Shown here piece after piece: positions 8,982 through 20,726 of a stretch of 64,000 nucleotides of DNA. The DNA is taken from NCBI RefSeq assembly GCF_000876015.1, contig NZ_BBQM01000028.1, positions 104,467 through 168,466 of the forward strand, in the 5' to 3' direction. Below the pieces are notes generated by a model. It did not search any database, was not told the origin of the DNA, and worked only from the letters and a program-made list of their open reading frames with translations. Position 1 is the first letter of the stretch. Every line of letters starts with the position of its first letter. The translations under genes and the position numbers were made by a program. The DNA comes from Cupriavidus basilensis. GTDB lineage: Bacteria; Pseudomonadota; Gammaproteobacteria; Burkholderiales; Burkholderiaceae.

Positions 8982-9442
8982 GACGCCGCCCCGGGGAACA
9001 GGCGGGCGTGCACGTCATCGGGCAGCAGCGCGCCGATCCTGACCCACTGCACCAGCCCCTGCGGGCCGTTGCGCACGGGGCCCAGGTAGCGCGCCGGCGC
9101 GGCGTCCAGGCCGCTGTCGGCGAACTCGGCGGGCTCGCAGCGCAAGGTCTCGGTGGCGTATTCGAGGCGCAGGCCGAGCAGACGCGCCGGCGCGTCCGCG
9201 TGGCGGCGGTAGCGCACCAGCACCGTGCGCGTGCTGGTGCGGCTGGCCGCCGGGATGCCGGTGGCCAGCGCGTTGACGTCGATCACGGGCACCACCTCGC
9301 CGCGGCGCGCCAGCAGCCCGCTGACCCATGGCGGCGCCTCGGGCAGCTGCTTGAGCCGGGTCAGCGGCAGCACTTCCTCGATTTCGCTGGCGTCGAGCGC
9401 GTAGTGGTCGGGGCCGATGCGGAACAGCAGGAAGAGTTTCAT
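8978..9442 (-). CDS. wspB: CheW-like coupling protein WspB
   Basis: A 154-residue CheW-fold adaptor. LFLLFRIGPDHYALDASEIEEVLPLTRLKQL opens the fold (given as two parts: LFLLFRIGPDHYALDAS and EIEEVLPL), with WVSGLLARRGEVVPVIDV as the conserved core strand. With WspD it bridges receptor WspA and kinase WspE. It lies 25 bases after wspA and overlaps wspC by four bases. Confidence 0.94.
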   Translation of the reverse strand: MKLFLLFRIGPDHYALDASEIEEVLPLTRLKQLPEAPPWVSGLLARRGEVVPVIDVNALATGIPAASRTSTRTVLVRYRRHADAPARLLGLRLEYATETLRCEPAEFADSGLDAAPARYLGPVRNGPQGLVQWVRIGALLPDDVHARLFPGAAS

Positions 9443-9467
9443 GGCAGATGGCCGGCGCCCGCGCGCC

Positions 9468-11099
9468 TCAGACCTTGAAGCGCGACACGCCGGCGCGCAG
9501 GTCGTTGGCCACCAGCGTCAGCTCGTCGATGGCCTGGCTCGACTGGCGCAGCGACTCCACGGTCTGCTGGGCCGCCTCGGAGAGCTGCATCAGCGCCTGG
9601 TTGATCTGCTCGGCGCCGCCGGCCTGGGCCTGCATGCCCTCGTTGACCATCTGCACGCGCGGCGCCAGCGTCTGCACCTGGCCGATGATCTGCGAAAGCT
9701 GGTCGCCCACCTGCGTCACCTCGGACATGCCGCGCCGCACTTCCTCGGCGAACTTGTCCATGCCCATCACGCCGGCGGCCACCGCGGACTGGATCTCGCG
9801 CACCATCTGCTCGATGTCGTAGGTGGCCACGGCGGTCTGGTCGGCCAGGCGGCGGATCTCGGTGGCCACCACCGAGAAGCCGCGGCCGTACTCGCCGGCC
9901 TTCTCGGCCTCGATGGCGGCGTTGAGCGAAAGCAGGTTGGTCTGGTCGGCCACCTTGGCGATGGTCGTGACCACCTGGTTGATGTTGCCGGCCTTTTCGT
10001 TCAGGGTGGCCAGCTTGGCGTTGACCGAGCCGGCGGCCTCCATCACGTGATGCATGGTCGTCTCCATGCGCGACAGGCTGACCTGGCCGGTGCCGGCCAG
10101 CCCGGCGGTCTGCTCGGCGGCGCTGGAGACCTCGATCATGGTGCGCACCAGGTCGCGCGAGGTGGCGGAGATCTCGCGCGAGGTGGCGCCGATCTCGGTG
10201 GTGGTGGCCGCGGTCTCGGTGGCGGTGGCCTGCTGCTGGCGCGCGGTGGCGGCGATCTCGTTGACCGAGGTGGTGACCTGGATGGCCGAGCGCTGGGCCT
10301 GCCCGACCAGCCCGGTCAGCTCGCCGGTCATCTGGTTGAAGCCCTGCTCGATCTCCAGGAATTCGTCCTTGCGGCGGAGCGACAGGCGCTGGCGCAGGTC
10401 GCCGCCGCGCATGCCGGCCAGCAGCTGCACGATCGAGCGCATCGGCACGGTGATCGAGCGGAACAGCAGGTAGCCGGCCACCAGCGACCCCGCCAGGGCG
10501 GCGATCAGCGAGATCTCGATGCTGATCTTGGCGGTCTCGACCGCGCTGTTGATGGTGGTGGCGCCCTCGGCGGCGACCTTGTCGTTGTCGTCGAGCAGGG
10601 TCTGCAGGGCGGCCCGGCCTTCGTTCCAGGCGGCATGGACGGGGCCGCTCAGGCGGGCCTCCATCGCGGCCGCCTCCGTGGCGCGGGCGGCGAACACCGG
10701 CGCCGACAGCTCGTCGTACTGGCGGCGGATCACCTTGTACCTGTCGAAGCGCTGGCGGTCGTCGGCGCGGCGGATCGAATTGGCGTAGCGCTGCTCGAGC
10801 TCGTCGAGGCGCGTGCGCAGGGCCGCGTTGGCCTCGTCGTACTGGCGGCGCTCCGCTTCGCTGGTGGCGGTGACGCTCTGCCACGCCAGCACGTAGCGCT
10901 CGCCCCACGCGCCGCGCATGGCGGTGCTGGCGTACAGCCCCGGCAGCGCGTCGTCGCGCATCGCGGTGGCGTGGGCCTCGATGGCCGACAGGCGGCCGTA
11001 GGCGACCACGAAGGTCAGCAAAATGACCGCCAGGATCATGGCAAAGCTGGCCAGGATGCGCGTGCGGATGGTCCAGAGGGTCGCGGAGCTTTTTCCCAT
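9468..11099 (-). CDS. wspA: Methyl-accepting chemoreceptor WspA
   Basis: A 543-residue inner-membrane receptor that senses surface contact in Pseudomonas. TM1 is at about residues 14-36, a periplasmic four-helix sensor follows (to about 190), TM2 at about 195-215, then HAMP and a long cytoplasmic coiled coil. The signalling tip is at about 393-412 with NAAIEAEKAGEYGRGFSVVA. It is the first gene of the seven-gene operon; the upstream 340 bases should carry the operon promoter, which was not identified. Confidence 0.96.
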   Translation of the reverse strand: MGKSSATLWTIRTRILASFAMILAVILLTFVVAYGRLSAIEAHATAMRDDALPGLYASTAMRGAWGERYVLAWQSVTATSEAERRQYDEANAALRTRLDELEQRYANSIRRADDRQRFDRYKVIRRQYDELSAPVFAARATEAAAMEARLSGPVHAAWNEGRAALQTLLDDNDKVAAEGATTINSAVETAKISIEISLIAALAGSLVAGYLLFRSITVPMRSIVQLLAGMRGGDLRQRLSLRRKDEFLEIEQGFNQMTGELTGLVGQAQRSAIQVTTSVNEIAATARQQQATATETAATTTEIGATSREISATSRDLVRTMIEVSSAAEQTAGLAGTGQVSLSRMETTMHHVMEAAGSVNAKLATLNEKAGNINQVVTTIAKVADQTNLLSLNAAIEAEKAGEYGRGFSVVATEIRRLADQTAVATYDIEQMVREIQSAVAAGVMGMDKFAEEVRRGMSEVTQVGDQLSQIIGQVQTLAPRVQMVNEGMQAQAGGAEQINQALMQLSEAAQQTVESLRQSSQAIDELTLVANDLRAGVSRFKV

Positions 11100-11439
11100 T
11101 TGATGTTTTTTGTATTTTCTTTGCCGGAAGGGCGGCGGGCAGCGTCAGGGCGGGTGGCACCGGCGCGCATGGCGCGAATCAGCAGGTCTGGCGGGTCATG
11201 AGATGAGAGCGGGCACTAACGGAGCAGGTGCCGGGGTGGCACGGGGTGGCACGCGGGGAGGCACGCCTTTGCCGGCGTAGGGTACTGGAAGGGTGCGGCC
11301 ATTTCAATGGCGCCAGCGGGGGGTAGCGTTTTGCGATTATGCTATTTGTCGTCCCGCAACATATCGCAATATCATGGTTTGACGCGGCTTGATTTTTTCC
11401 TGGTTTTAGTCACACTTGCCAAATAGACAGATCGGACCG
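11100..11439. other. Divergent control region between wspA and the GGDEF-EAL gene
   Basis: No gene seen. Contains three close copies of a GGCACG-centred motif (about 11236-11268) and an inverted repeat TTGCGAT (11331-11337) / ATCGCAA (11363-11369), a possible regulator site. TTGACG at 11379-11384 could be a -35 box for the plus-strand gene, but no good -10 lies at the right distance. Confidence 0.45.
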
Positions 11440-12783
11440 ATGTCGACAATCACGAACAGGGCAGGGATGGTGGCCAGGTCAGAGGCGAAGGCCGGCGCCT
11501 CGCCGAGCGCGGACATCGATCCGTTGACCGGCGTAGCCGCGCGCCAGGCATTCTTGAATACGCTGGAAGACCGCCTGCGCACGGAGGCTGCCCCCCGCTG
11601 CGCGCTTTTGCTGCTCGGCATCGACGATTTCCGCGCCTTCAACGACATGCACGGCCATGCCGAGGGCGACGAGATCCTGCGCCGGGTGGCCCGCCGCCTG
11701 CGCGACGCCTCGCCGCGCGACGCCGTGCTCGGGCGGGTCGGCGGCGACGAGTTCGCCGTGCTGCTGCCGTCCATCGCCGATCCCACCCTGGTGCGCCACG
11801 TCAGCGCCGCCATCCTGTCCCTGCAGTCCGAACCCCACGAGTACGGCAACCGCCGCCACCACGTGCTGGCCAGCCTGGGCGCCTGCGTGATGCCGGGCGG
11901 CGGCGACAACGCCTCCGACGCGCTGGCCTCGGCCAGCCTGGCGCTGGGCCGGGCCAAGCGTGACGGCGGGCGCACCATCCGCTTCTTCAAGCCGCAGATG
12001 CGCACCGACGTGACCACCCGCCTGTCGCTGGTGCAGGCGCTGCGCGACGCCTACGCGCAACGCCAGTTCGAACTCCTGTACCAGCCGCAGATCGACCTGC
12101 GCGACGGCCGCGTGGTCGGCGCCGAGGCCCTGATGCGCTGGCGCCATCCCACCCAGGGCCTGCTCACGCCGGCCAGCTTCATCGACGCGCTGGCCGCCAG
12201 CAGCGTGGCGGCCGACGTCGGCGTGTGGCTGCTCCATACCGCCTGCGCGCAGGCGCGCATGTGGTCGCTGGAGTTCGCCGACGCGCCGCGCGTGGCCATC
12301 AACCTGTTCGCCGCGCAACTGAGCGAAAGCCGCCTGCTGACCGAGGTGCGCCACGTGCTGCGCGAGCTGGCGCTGGCGCCCGAGCGGCTGGAGCTGGAGA
12401 TCACCGAGACCATCGCGCTGCAGCAGGGCGACGAGTTCTCCGGCCAGCTGCAGACGCTGCGCCGCGACGGCGTGACCCTGACCTGCGACGACTTCGGCAC
12501 CGGCTATGCGTCGCTGAGCTTCCTCAAGACCTTCCCGGTCGACCGCATCAAGATCGACCAGTCCTTCATCCGCAACGTCACCCAGAGCCCGGTCGACGCG
12601 GCCATCGTGCGCGCCGTGGTCAACGTGGGCACCACGCTCGGCATCGGCGTGGTGGCCGAGGGCGTGGAAACCGTGGAGCAGCGCGACTTCCTGCGCGACA
12701 ACGGCTGCCACGAGGTGCAGGGCTACCTGTACGGCCGCCCGATGTCGGCCGACAAGTTCACCGAGTTCCTGCAGGCGCGCTGA
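11440..12783 (+). CDS. GGDEF-EAL cyclic-di-GMP protein
   Basis: A 447-residue protein with tandem cyclase and phosphodiesterase domains and no membrane segment. The start ATG 11440 is preferred over TTG 11416. GGDEF domain (about residues 25-190): DPLTGVAARQAF, GRVGGDEFAVLLPS intact. EAL domain (about 205-447): AEALMRWRHP carries the EAL signature, then LEITET, CDDFGTGYASLSFLKTFPVD, KIDQSFI and VVAEGVET, so the phosphodiesterase residues look complete. Both activities are possible; in many such proteins one domain is regulatory. It diverges from the wsp operon, which suggests joint control of the c-di-GMP pool. Confidence 0.93.
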   Translation: MSTITNRAGMVARSEAKAGASPSADIDPLTGVAARQAFLNTLEDRLRTEAAPRCALLLLGIDDFRAFNDMHGHAEGDEILRRVARRLRDASPRDAVLGRVGGDEFAVLLPSIADPTLVRHVSAAILSLQSEPHEYGNRRHHVLASLGACVMPGGGDNASDALASASLALGRAKRDGGRTIRFFKPQMRTDVTTRLSLVQALRDAYAQRQFELLYQPQIDLRDGRVVGAEALMRWRHPTQGLLTPASFIDALAASSVAADVGVWLLHTACAQARMWSLEFADAPRVAINLFAAQLSESRLLTEVRHVLRELALAPERLELEITETIALQQGDEFSGQLQTLRRDGVTLTCDDFGTGYASLSFLKTFPVDRIKIDQSFIRNVTQSPVDAAIVRAVVNVGTTLGIGVVAEGVETVEQRDFLRDNGCHEVQGYLYGRPMSADKFTEFLQAR

Positions 12784-13079
12784 ACCGGCGCCGGACCGCG
12801 CCGCGTCCCGTCCCGTCCTTTCTCCCCTCCCGTTCGCCTGCCCCGCCACCCTGCGATAATTTGTTTCCGGCTTTGTCCGGCCGCCGCCCGTCCCGGCGGC
12901 GCCGGTCCGCTCCCCGCGCCCGCCGCCGGGCCGCGCGCGCGGCGCGTTGGCCGCCGCGGGGAAATATGTGCTTACAAAGTCAGATGCGCCGCGCCGGCCG
13001 GCTGCCGCCAGGCGCAGTATCGTGACAACAGGGACAGCCGGCACCGGCCCGCCGCCCTTCGCATCGACGAGGTAATTCC

Positions 13080-15542
13080 ATGTTTCCTGCCCGCAGGCTT
13101 GGCCCCGGCGCCCGGGCCCTGCTCCTGGCCATCGGTATCGCTTGCGCCACCTGGCTGGCGCCGGCGCTGGCGCAGTCCGCCGATCCCTCCGACCGTATCG
13201 CCACCATCACCGACGCCGCCGGCAGCCTGAGCCTGGCGCCCGCCGGCTCCGACGACTGGGCCCAGGCCGCGCTCAACCGGCCGATCACCACCGGCGACCG
13301 CCTGTGGGTCGACAACGGCGGGCGCGCCGAGCTGCATGCCGGCTCCACCGCGATCCGGCTCGGCGGCGCCACCGCGGCGACGGTGCTCAACCTCGACGAC
13401 AGCGCCACCCAGGTCAAGCTGACCCAGGGCACGCTGCAACTGCGGGTGCGCGCGCTGCCGCCCGACCAGCCGGTCGAGATCGACACGCCCAACCTCGCCT
13501 TCGTGCCGCGCGAGCCCGGCGACTACCGCCTCGACGTGGCCGCCGACGGCAGCGCCACCGTGGTCACGATGCACCACGGCTCGGCCGTGGTGTACGGCGA
13601 GAGCCGCTCGCGCGAGATGCGCCGCGGCGAGCAGATCCGCTTCGCCGGCAGCGACCTGGCCGAGGCCGGCACCGCCTTCAATCCGCCCGAGGACGAGTTC
13701 GACCGCTGGACCACGGCGCGCGACGCGCGCGAGGATGCTTCGCCCTCGGCCATGTACGTGCCGCCCGAGATGACCGGCTACGCCGCGCTGGACGGCTACG
13801 GCGACTGGCAGGAAGACCCTGGCTACGGCGCGGTGTGGTTCCCGCGCGTGGTGGCGGCCGACTGGGCACCGTACAGCACCGGCTCGTGGGCCTGGGTGGC
13901 GCCGTGGGGCTGGACCTGGTGCGACGAGGCGCCGTGGGGCTTCGCGCCGTTCCACTATGGCCGCTGGGCCCGCATCGGCAGCCGCTGGGGCTGGATGCCG
14001 GGGCCGCGCGCGGTGCGCCCGGTGTACGCGCCCGCGCTGGTGGGCTTCGTCGGCGGCGGCCGCGGCGGCCCCGGCGTGGCCTGGTATCCGCTCGGCCCGC
14101 ATGAAAGCTACCGGCCGGCCTACGGCGCCAGCGCCGCCTACCTCGGCCGCGTCAACCGCTTCACCGTCAACCGCGAGTTCGCCAACGACCGCGCGCGCGG
14201 CGCCTATGCCAACCGCGACGTGCCGGGCGCCATCACCGGCATGCCGGCGCGCGCCTTCGTGCAGGGCCAGCGCGTGCCGCCCGGCGCCCGCCACGAGGCC
14301 TGGCGTGACCTGCCGCGCGGCGAGGCCAACGGCGCGCCGCCGCTGGCGCCGGTCAAGGCCAGCCTGCTGGGTGCCCGCCCGGGCCGGCCGGCGCCGCCGG
14401 CGGTCGTGCAGGGCTTCGCCCGTCCCGCCATCGCGGTGCGCGCGCCCGGCCGCCCCGCCGGCGACGAGCTGGCGCAGCGCCTTGCGCGCGGCGGCGGCAC
14501 CGTGCCCGGCGCGGGCCCGGCCTGGCGCGGCGGCAACGCCCAGCCCGCCGGCCCGGCCGCGGCCGGCGGCCAGGTCCGGCTGAGCCAGGCCGCGCCGGCC
14601 TGGCGCGGGCGCGGCGAAGGCGGCCAGGCCAACCCCGCCAACCCCGCCAACCCCGCCTTCAATCCGCAACGCACCGAAGGCGGCCCGCGCGGCGCCATGC
14701 CGCAGGGCTTCGTGGGCGCGGCCCCCGGCGGCCAGCCGCCGGCGCCGGGCGGCGACCCGCGCGCGCGCGGCTGGACGACCCGCCCCGACCAGGCGCGCGA
14801 GCAACAGGCCATGCAGCAACAGCAGGCCATCCGGCAGCAGCAGGACATGCAGCGCGAGCAACTGGATCGCCAGCGCGGCGACCAGTTCCATGCCCAGCAG
14901 GCGCTCCAGCAACAGCAGGACATGCAGCGCCAGCAACAGGCGCGCCAGTTCGGCGACCAGCAGCGCGCGCAGCAGGCGCTCCAGCAACAGCAGGACATGC
15001 AGCGCCAGCAGCAGGCGCGCCAGTTCGGCGATCAGCAGCGCGCGCAGCAGGCGATCCAGCAACAGCAGGAAATGCAGCGCCAGCAGCAGGCGCGCCAGCT
15101 CGGCGACCAGCAGCGCGCGCAACAGGCGCTCCAGCAACAGCAGGAGATGCAGCGCCAGCAGCAGGCCCGCCAGCTCGGCGACCAGCAGCGCGCGCAGCAG
15201 GCGCTTCAGCAACAGCAGGAGATGCAGCGCCAGCAACTGGAACGCCAGCGCGGCGAGCAGCAGCGCGCCCAGCAGGCCTTGCAGCAACAGCAGGCCATGC
15301 AGCGGCAGCAGCAGGAAACGCAGCGCCAGCAGATGGAGCAGCAGCGCATGCAGATGCGCCAGCAGCAGGAGCGCCAGGTCCAGGAGCAGCAGCGCCAGCA
15401 GCAGGTGATGGAGCGCCAGCAGCAAGAGCAGATGCAGCGGCAGCAGCAGGAAATGCAACGCCAGCAGCAGAACATGCAGCGCCAGCAACAGGAGCAGCAG
15501 CGCCGCCAGCAGGAGCTGCAGCGCCAGCAGCAGCACACCTAG
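13080..15542 (+). CDS. Exported FecR-like/DUF6600 protein with glutamine-rich repeat tail
   Basis: 820 residues. A signal peptide (cleavage near ALAQSA, about residue 33) is followed by a FecR-like beta domain (about 40-190: VDNGGRAELHAGSTAIRLGG, LQLRVRALPPDQPVEIDTPN). A Trp/Tyr-rich region follows (about 220-350: YGDWQEDPGYGAVWFPRVV, SWAWVAPWGWTWCDEAPWGF), the pattern of DUF6600 proteins. The region to about 575 is Ala/Gly/Pro-rich. The tail (about 575-820) is nearly all Gln with Arg, Met and Ala, with six 25-residue repeats. FecR here is a domain name only: there is no TM anti-sigma layout and no adjacent sigma factor. The function is unknown; an envelope or extracellular role is inferred. 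Confidence 0.88.
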   Translation: MFPARRLGPGARALLLAIGIACATWLAPALAQSADPSDRIATITDAAGSLSLAPAGSDDWAQAALNRPITTGDRLWVDNGGRAELHAGSTAIRLGGATAATVLNLDDSATQVKLTQGTLQLRVRALPPDQPVEIDTPNLAFVPREPGDYRLDVAADGSATVVTMHHGSAVVYGESRSREMRRGEQIRFAGSDLAEAGTAFNPPEDEFDRWTTARDAREDASPSAMYVPPEMTGYAALDGYGDWQEDPGYGAVWFPRVVAADWAPYSTGSWAWVAPWGWTWCDEAPWGFAPFHYGRWARIGSRWGWMPGPRAVRPVYAPALVGFVGGGRGGPGVAWYPLGPHESYRPAYGASAAYLGRVNRFTVNREFANDRARGAYANRDVPGAITGMPARAFVQGQRVPPGARHEAWRDLPRGEANGAPPLAPVKASLLGARPGRPAPPAVVQGFARPAIAVRAPGRPAGDELAQRLARGGGTVPGAGPAWRGGNAQPAGPAAAGGQVRLSQAAPAWRGRGEGGQANPANPANPAFNPQRTEGGPRGAMPQGFVGAAPGGQPPAPGGDPRARGWTTRPDQAREQQAMQQQQAIRQQQDMQREQLDRQRGDQFHAQQALQQQQDMQRQQQARQFGDQQRAQQALQQQQDMQRQQQARQFGDQQRAQQAIQQQQEMQRQQQARQLGDQQRAQQALQQQQEMQRQQQARQLGDQQRAQQALQQQQEMQRQQLERQRGEQQRAQQALQQQQAMQRQQQETQRQQMEQQRMQMRQQQERQVQEQQRQQQVMERQQQEQMQRQQQEMQRQQQNMQRQQQEQQRRQQELQRQQQHT
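14883..15312 (+). repeat. Six 75-bp tandem repeats inside the Gln-rich gene
   Basis: Units begin near 14883, 14958, 15033, 15108, 15183 and 15258. Each codes for 25 residues of the type QQRAQQALQQQQDMQ followed by RQQQARQFGD. The period is exact, so the frame is kept. Differences between units are single-codon changes (D/E, F/L), which points to recent tandem duplication. Confidence 0.93.
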
Positions 15543-15622
15543 GCGCCGTCGCCGGGTGACCGGACGTGGGAGACACGAAGCGCGCGCTGGCCGCCGGCCG
15601 GCGCGCGCGGTCCGGCGCAGCG

Positions 15623-16795
<1,173 letters not shown>

Positions 16796-16896
16796 CTGGC
16801 TGTCTCCTGTTGTGTTGGTACTGCCTGTTGTTGTTCTTGTTTTCTTCCCTCTCCCGCAAGCGGGCGAGGGAAGAAAACATGCAACACGCGGCGGCG

Positions 16897-18347
<1,451 letters not shown>

Positions 18348-18355
<8 letters not shown>

Positions 18356-19379
18356 GGTCGGCTCCTGCGTTGGCTGCGGTTGTGCTGGCCGGCGTGGCGG
18401 CCGGCGCGCGGTCCTTGCCGCCGCGCCGCGCGGCGGCGGCGCGGCGCGCCTGGCGCTTGAGCCACGAACCGACGATGCCATCCGGCACGAAGATGATGAG
18501 CAGCACCAGCACCGGCCCGAACACCAGCATGCGGTAGTCCTGCAGGAACTGCAGCGTCTGCGTGACCCACGGCACCAGCACCGCGCCCAGCAGCGGCCCG
18601 AGCAGCGTGCCGGTGCCGCCCACCAGCATCGCCATCACCATGTCGAAGGTCAGGTCGGTGCGCGCGATGTCGGGACCGAGAAAGCGCACCTGGCCCGCGT
18701 ACAGCGCGCCGGCGAAACCCGCGTAGCCCACCGACAGCACGAAGGACAGCACCTTGGTGCGCATCAGGTTGATGCCCAGCGCCTCGGCCAGCGCGTCGCT
18801 GTTGCGCACGGCCATGAAGCTGCGGCCCAGCAGCGAGGTGACGATGCGGTGCATGAGGAAGGTGCCCGCCGCCAGGAAGAACAGCACCAGGTAGTACTGT
18901 GCCTGCACGTTGTCGAACGCGAGCGGGCCCACCGCGGCCGGCACCGGAATGCCGATCAGGCCCACCGTGCCGTGCGTGAGGCTTTCCCACTTTTCGATCA
19001 GCAGGTAGATGATGTAGCCGATGCACAGCGTGAAGATCGAGAAGTAATGGCCCTTGAGGCGCAGCGACACCACGCCGACGAAGTAGCCCACCGCCATGCA
19101 CACCACGCCCGACAGCGCGAACGCCCACCAGAACGGCACCTGGTGGTCCACCGTGAGGATGCCCAGCGTGTACGCGCCGATCGCCATGAAGCCGCCGTGC
19201 GCGAGGTTGAGCTGGCCGGTATAGCCGGTGATCAGGTTCAGCCCGAGCGTAGCGATGGCGTAGATGAAGGCCAGCGTCATCACCGTCAGGTAGTAGCTGT
19301 TGGGCGTGATGAGCGGAAACGCGACGGCGAGCGCCAGCAGCAGCGCCCAGCCGGTCTTGCCTTGCAGTGTCTTGGTCAT
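18348..19379 (-). CDS. livM: Liv-type ABC transporter permease LivM
   Basis: 343-residue inner-membrane permease. The start 19379 is fixed by GAGGAG ten bases upstream. It has about nine hydrophobic segments and the LivM motifs LNLITGYTGQLNLAHGGFMAIGA (in parts: LNLITGYTGQLNLAHGG) and the EAL-type coupling loop ALAEALGINLMRTKVLSF. The C terminus has a basic tail RQARRAAAARRGGK. It lies between livH and livG in one operon. Confidence 0.94.
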
Positions 19380-19389
19380 GCTGCGCTCC

Positions 19390-20250
19390 TCAGGCGGTCT
19401 TGCCGGCAAACAGGCCCTGCGGCCGGACCGACAGGATGGCCACCAGCAGCACGAAGGCGATGATGTCCTTGTAGTCGGTGGAGACGTAGAAGCCGCCGAA
19501 GCTCTCCGCCATGCCGATGATCAGCCCGCCCACGATGGCGCCCGGGATGCTGCCCATGCCGCCGAGGATGATGATGACGAAGGCCTTGGTGATGACCAGG
19601 TTGCCCATGCTCGGGTAGACCAGGTTGATCGGCGCGTACAGCGTGGCGGCGATGGCCGCCAGCGCGCCCGAGATGGCGAACACCAGCAGCGTGACGCGCG
19701 TGGCGTCGATGCCGACCAGCGCGGCGCCCTCGCGGTTCTGCGCCATCGCCACGATGGTCGAGCCGGTCACGGTGCGCGTGAGGAACAGGTGCAGCAGCAC
19801 CATCAGGCCGAACGCGGCGGCGATAATGAGCAGGCGCTGCGCCGGCGCGGTCAGGCCGAACAGCTCCACCATCTGGCCGTAGGGCGTGGGCATGCGCAGG
19901 AAGTCCGCGCCCCACAGCGCCTGCGCGCCGGCTTCGAGGAACAGCATGATGCCGATGGCGGCGATCATGTCGTGCAGCTCCGGCGCGTTGCGCAGCGGAT
20001 GGAACACCAGGCGCTCGGCCAGCATCGATAGCGCTGCCACCGCGAGCGCCGCCGCGCCCATCGCCAGCCAGTAGTTCAGGCCGAGCGCGGCCATCATGTA
20101 GTACGAGACGTAGGCGCCGGCCATGTAGAACGCGCCGTGCGCGAAATTGGGCACGTGCAGGATGCCGTAGACCAGCGTCAGGCCCAGCGCCACCAGGCTG
20201 TACACGCCGCCCAGCGTGAGGCCGTTCAGGACTTGTTGGAGAAACAACAT
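19390..20250 (-). CDS. livH: Liv-type ABC transporter permease LivH
   Basis: 286-residue permease, first gene of the cluster. LNGLTLGGVYSLVALGLTLV opens it and NFAHGAFYMAGAY is the LivH signature; VAMAQNREGAALVGIDATRV is the coupling loop and IPGAIVGGLIIGMAESFGG the last conserved block. AAGAGGTAAG upstream is a good ribosome binding site. Confidence 0.95.
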   Translation of the reverse strand: MLFLQQVLNGLTLGGVYSLVALGLTLVYGILHVPNFAHGAFYMAGAYVSYYMMAALGLNYWLAMGAAALAVAALSMLAERLVFHPLRNAPELHDMIAAIGIMLFLEAGAQALWGADFLRMPTPYGQMVELFGLTAPAQRLLIIAAAFGLMVLLHLFLTRTVTGSTIVAMAQNREGAALVGIDATRVTLLVFAISGALAAIAATLYAPINLVYPSMGNLVITKAFVIIILGGMGSIPGAIVGGLIIGMAESFGGFYVSTDYKDIIAFVLLVAILSVRPQGLFAGKTA

Positions 20251-20726
20251 CTCGGCTTACCTCTTTGCGGATCACGAACGAAGACACGCAATCCGCGGCG
20301 CGGATGGCGTGGAACGTGCGGCGCCGCGCGAAGGCGGCGCCGCTCATGAGGCGAGGGCGGGATCAGCCGGGCGGTGACGCGGCTTGGCGGGTCGTGCGGT
20401 GCATGTTCTGTCTCCTGTGCAATGCCTGTGCAGTGCGGATTGGCGGGGCGAGGGCGATGCCTCGCTGCCGGTGTCGTCGGCCGGTGAAAGCGCGATGCGT
20501 TTGCATGCATATGCACTTTCCAGCACGATCGTTCGTTTTCATTGACTGTTGCATACGGCCTGAGGCACAGTCAAGGAATACGGAATAGTCTTCCGCACAG
20601 CGAAATAGCCGGCGCAACCCGTTTTCTTCGGCATGCCGGCGCGGTGCGGAATGCGTCCTCCCGCGGCCCGCGGTCCGCAGTTCACGGCCCGCGGTTTGCA
20701 GCCCGTCTCCAGCGTCGCCGCCATCC
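20251..20726. other. Divergent control region between livH and the IclR gene
   Basis: 476 bases without a convincing gene; short frames on both strands look like chance. It should hold the promoters of the liv operon and the iclR-SDR-Bug unit. Besides the palindrome listed separately it has the overlapping palindromes TGCATGCA and GCATATGC near 20505-20516. Confidence 0.5.
20581..20595. promoter_or_regulatory. Candidate IclR-type operator
   Basis: The 15-bp palindrome CGGAATAGTCTTCCG has perfect 5-bp arms and a 5-base centre, the same spacing as the IclR family site of the TGGAA-N5-TTCCA kind. It lies about 130 bases before the IclR start, in the divergent region. Function is inferred. Confidence 0.4.

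Noticed and set aside
11236..11275. Possible sigma-54 promoter (GGCACG ... TTTGC)
   Set aside because: GG and GC elements are 9 rather than 10 bases apart and it is distant from the start codon.
14883..15312. Repeat array resembling CRISPR
   Set aside because: Units are contiguous, in frame and lie within a coding sequence; there are no unique spacers.
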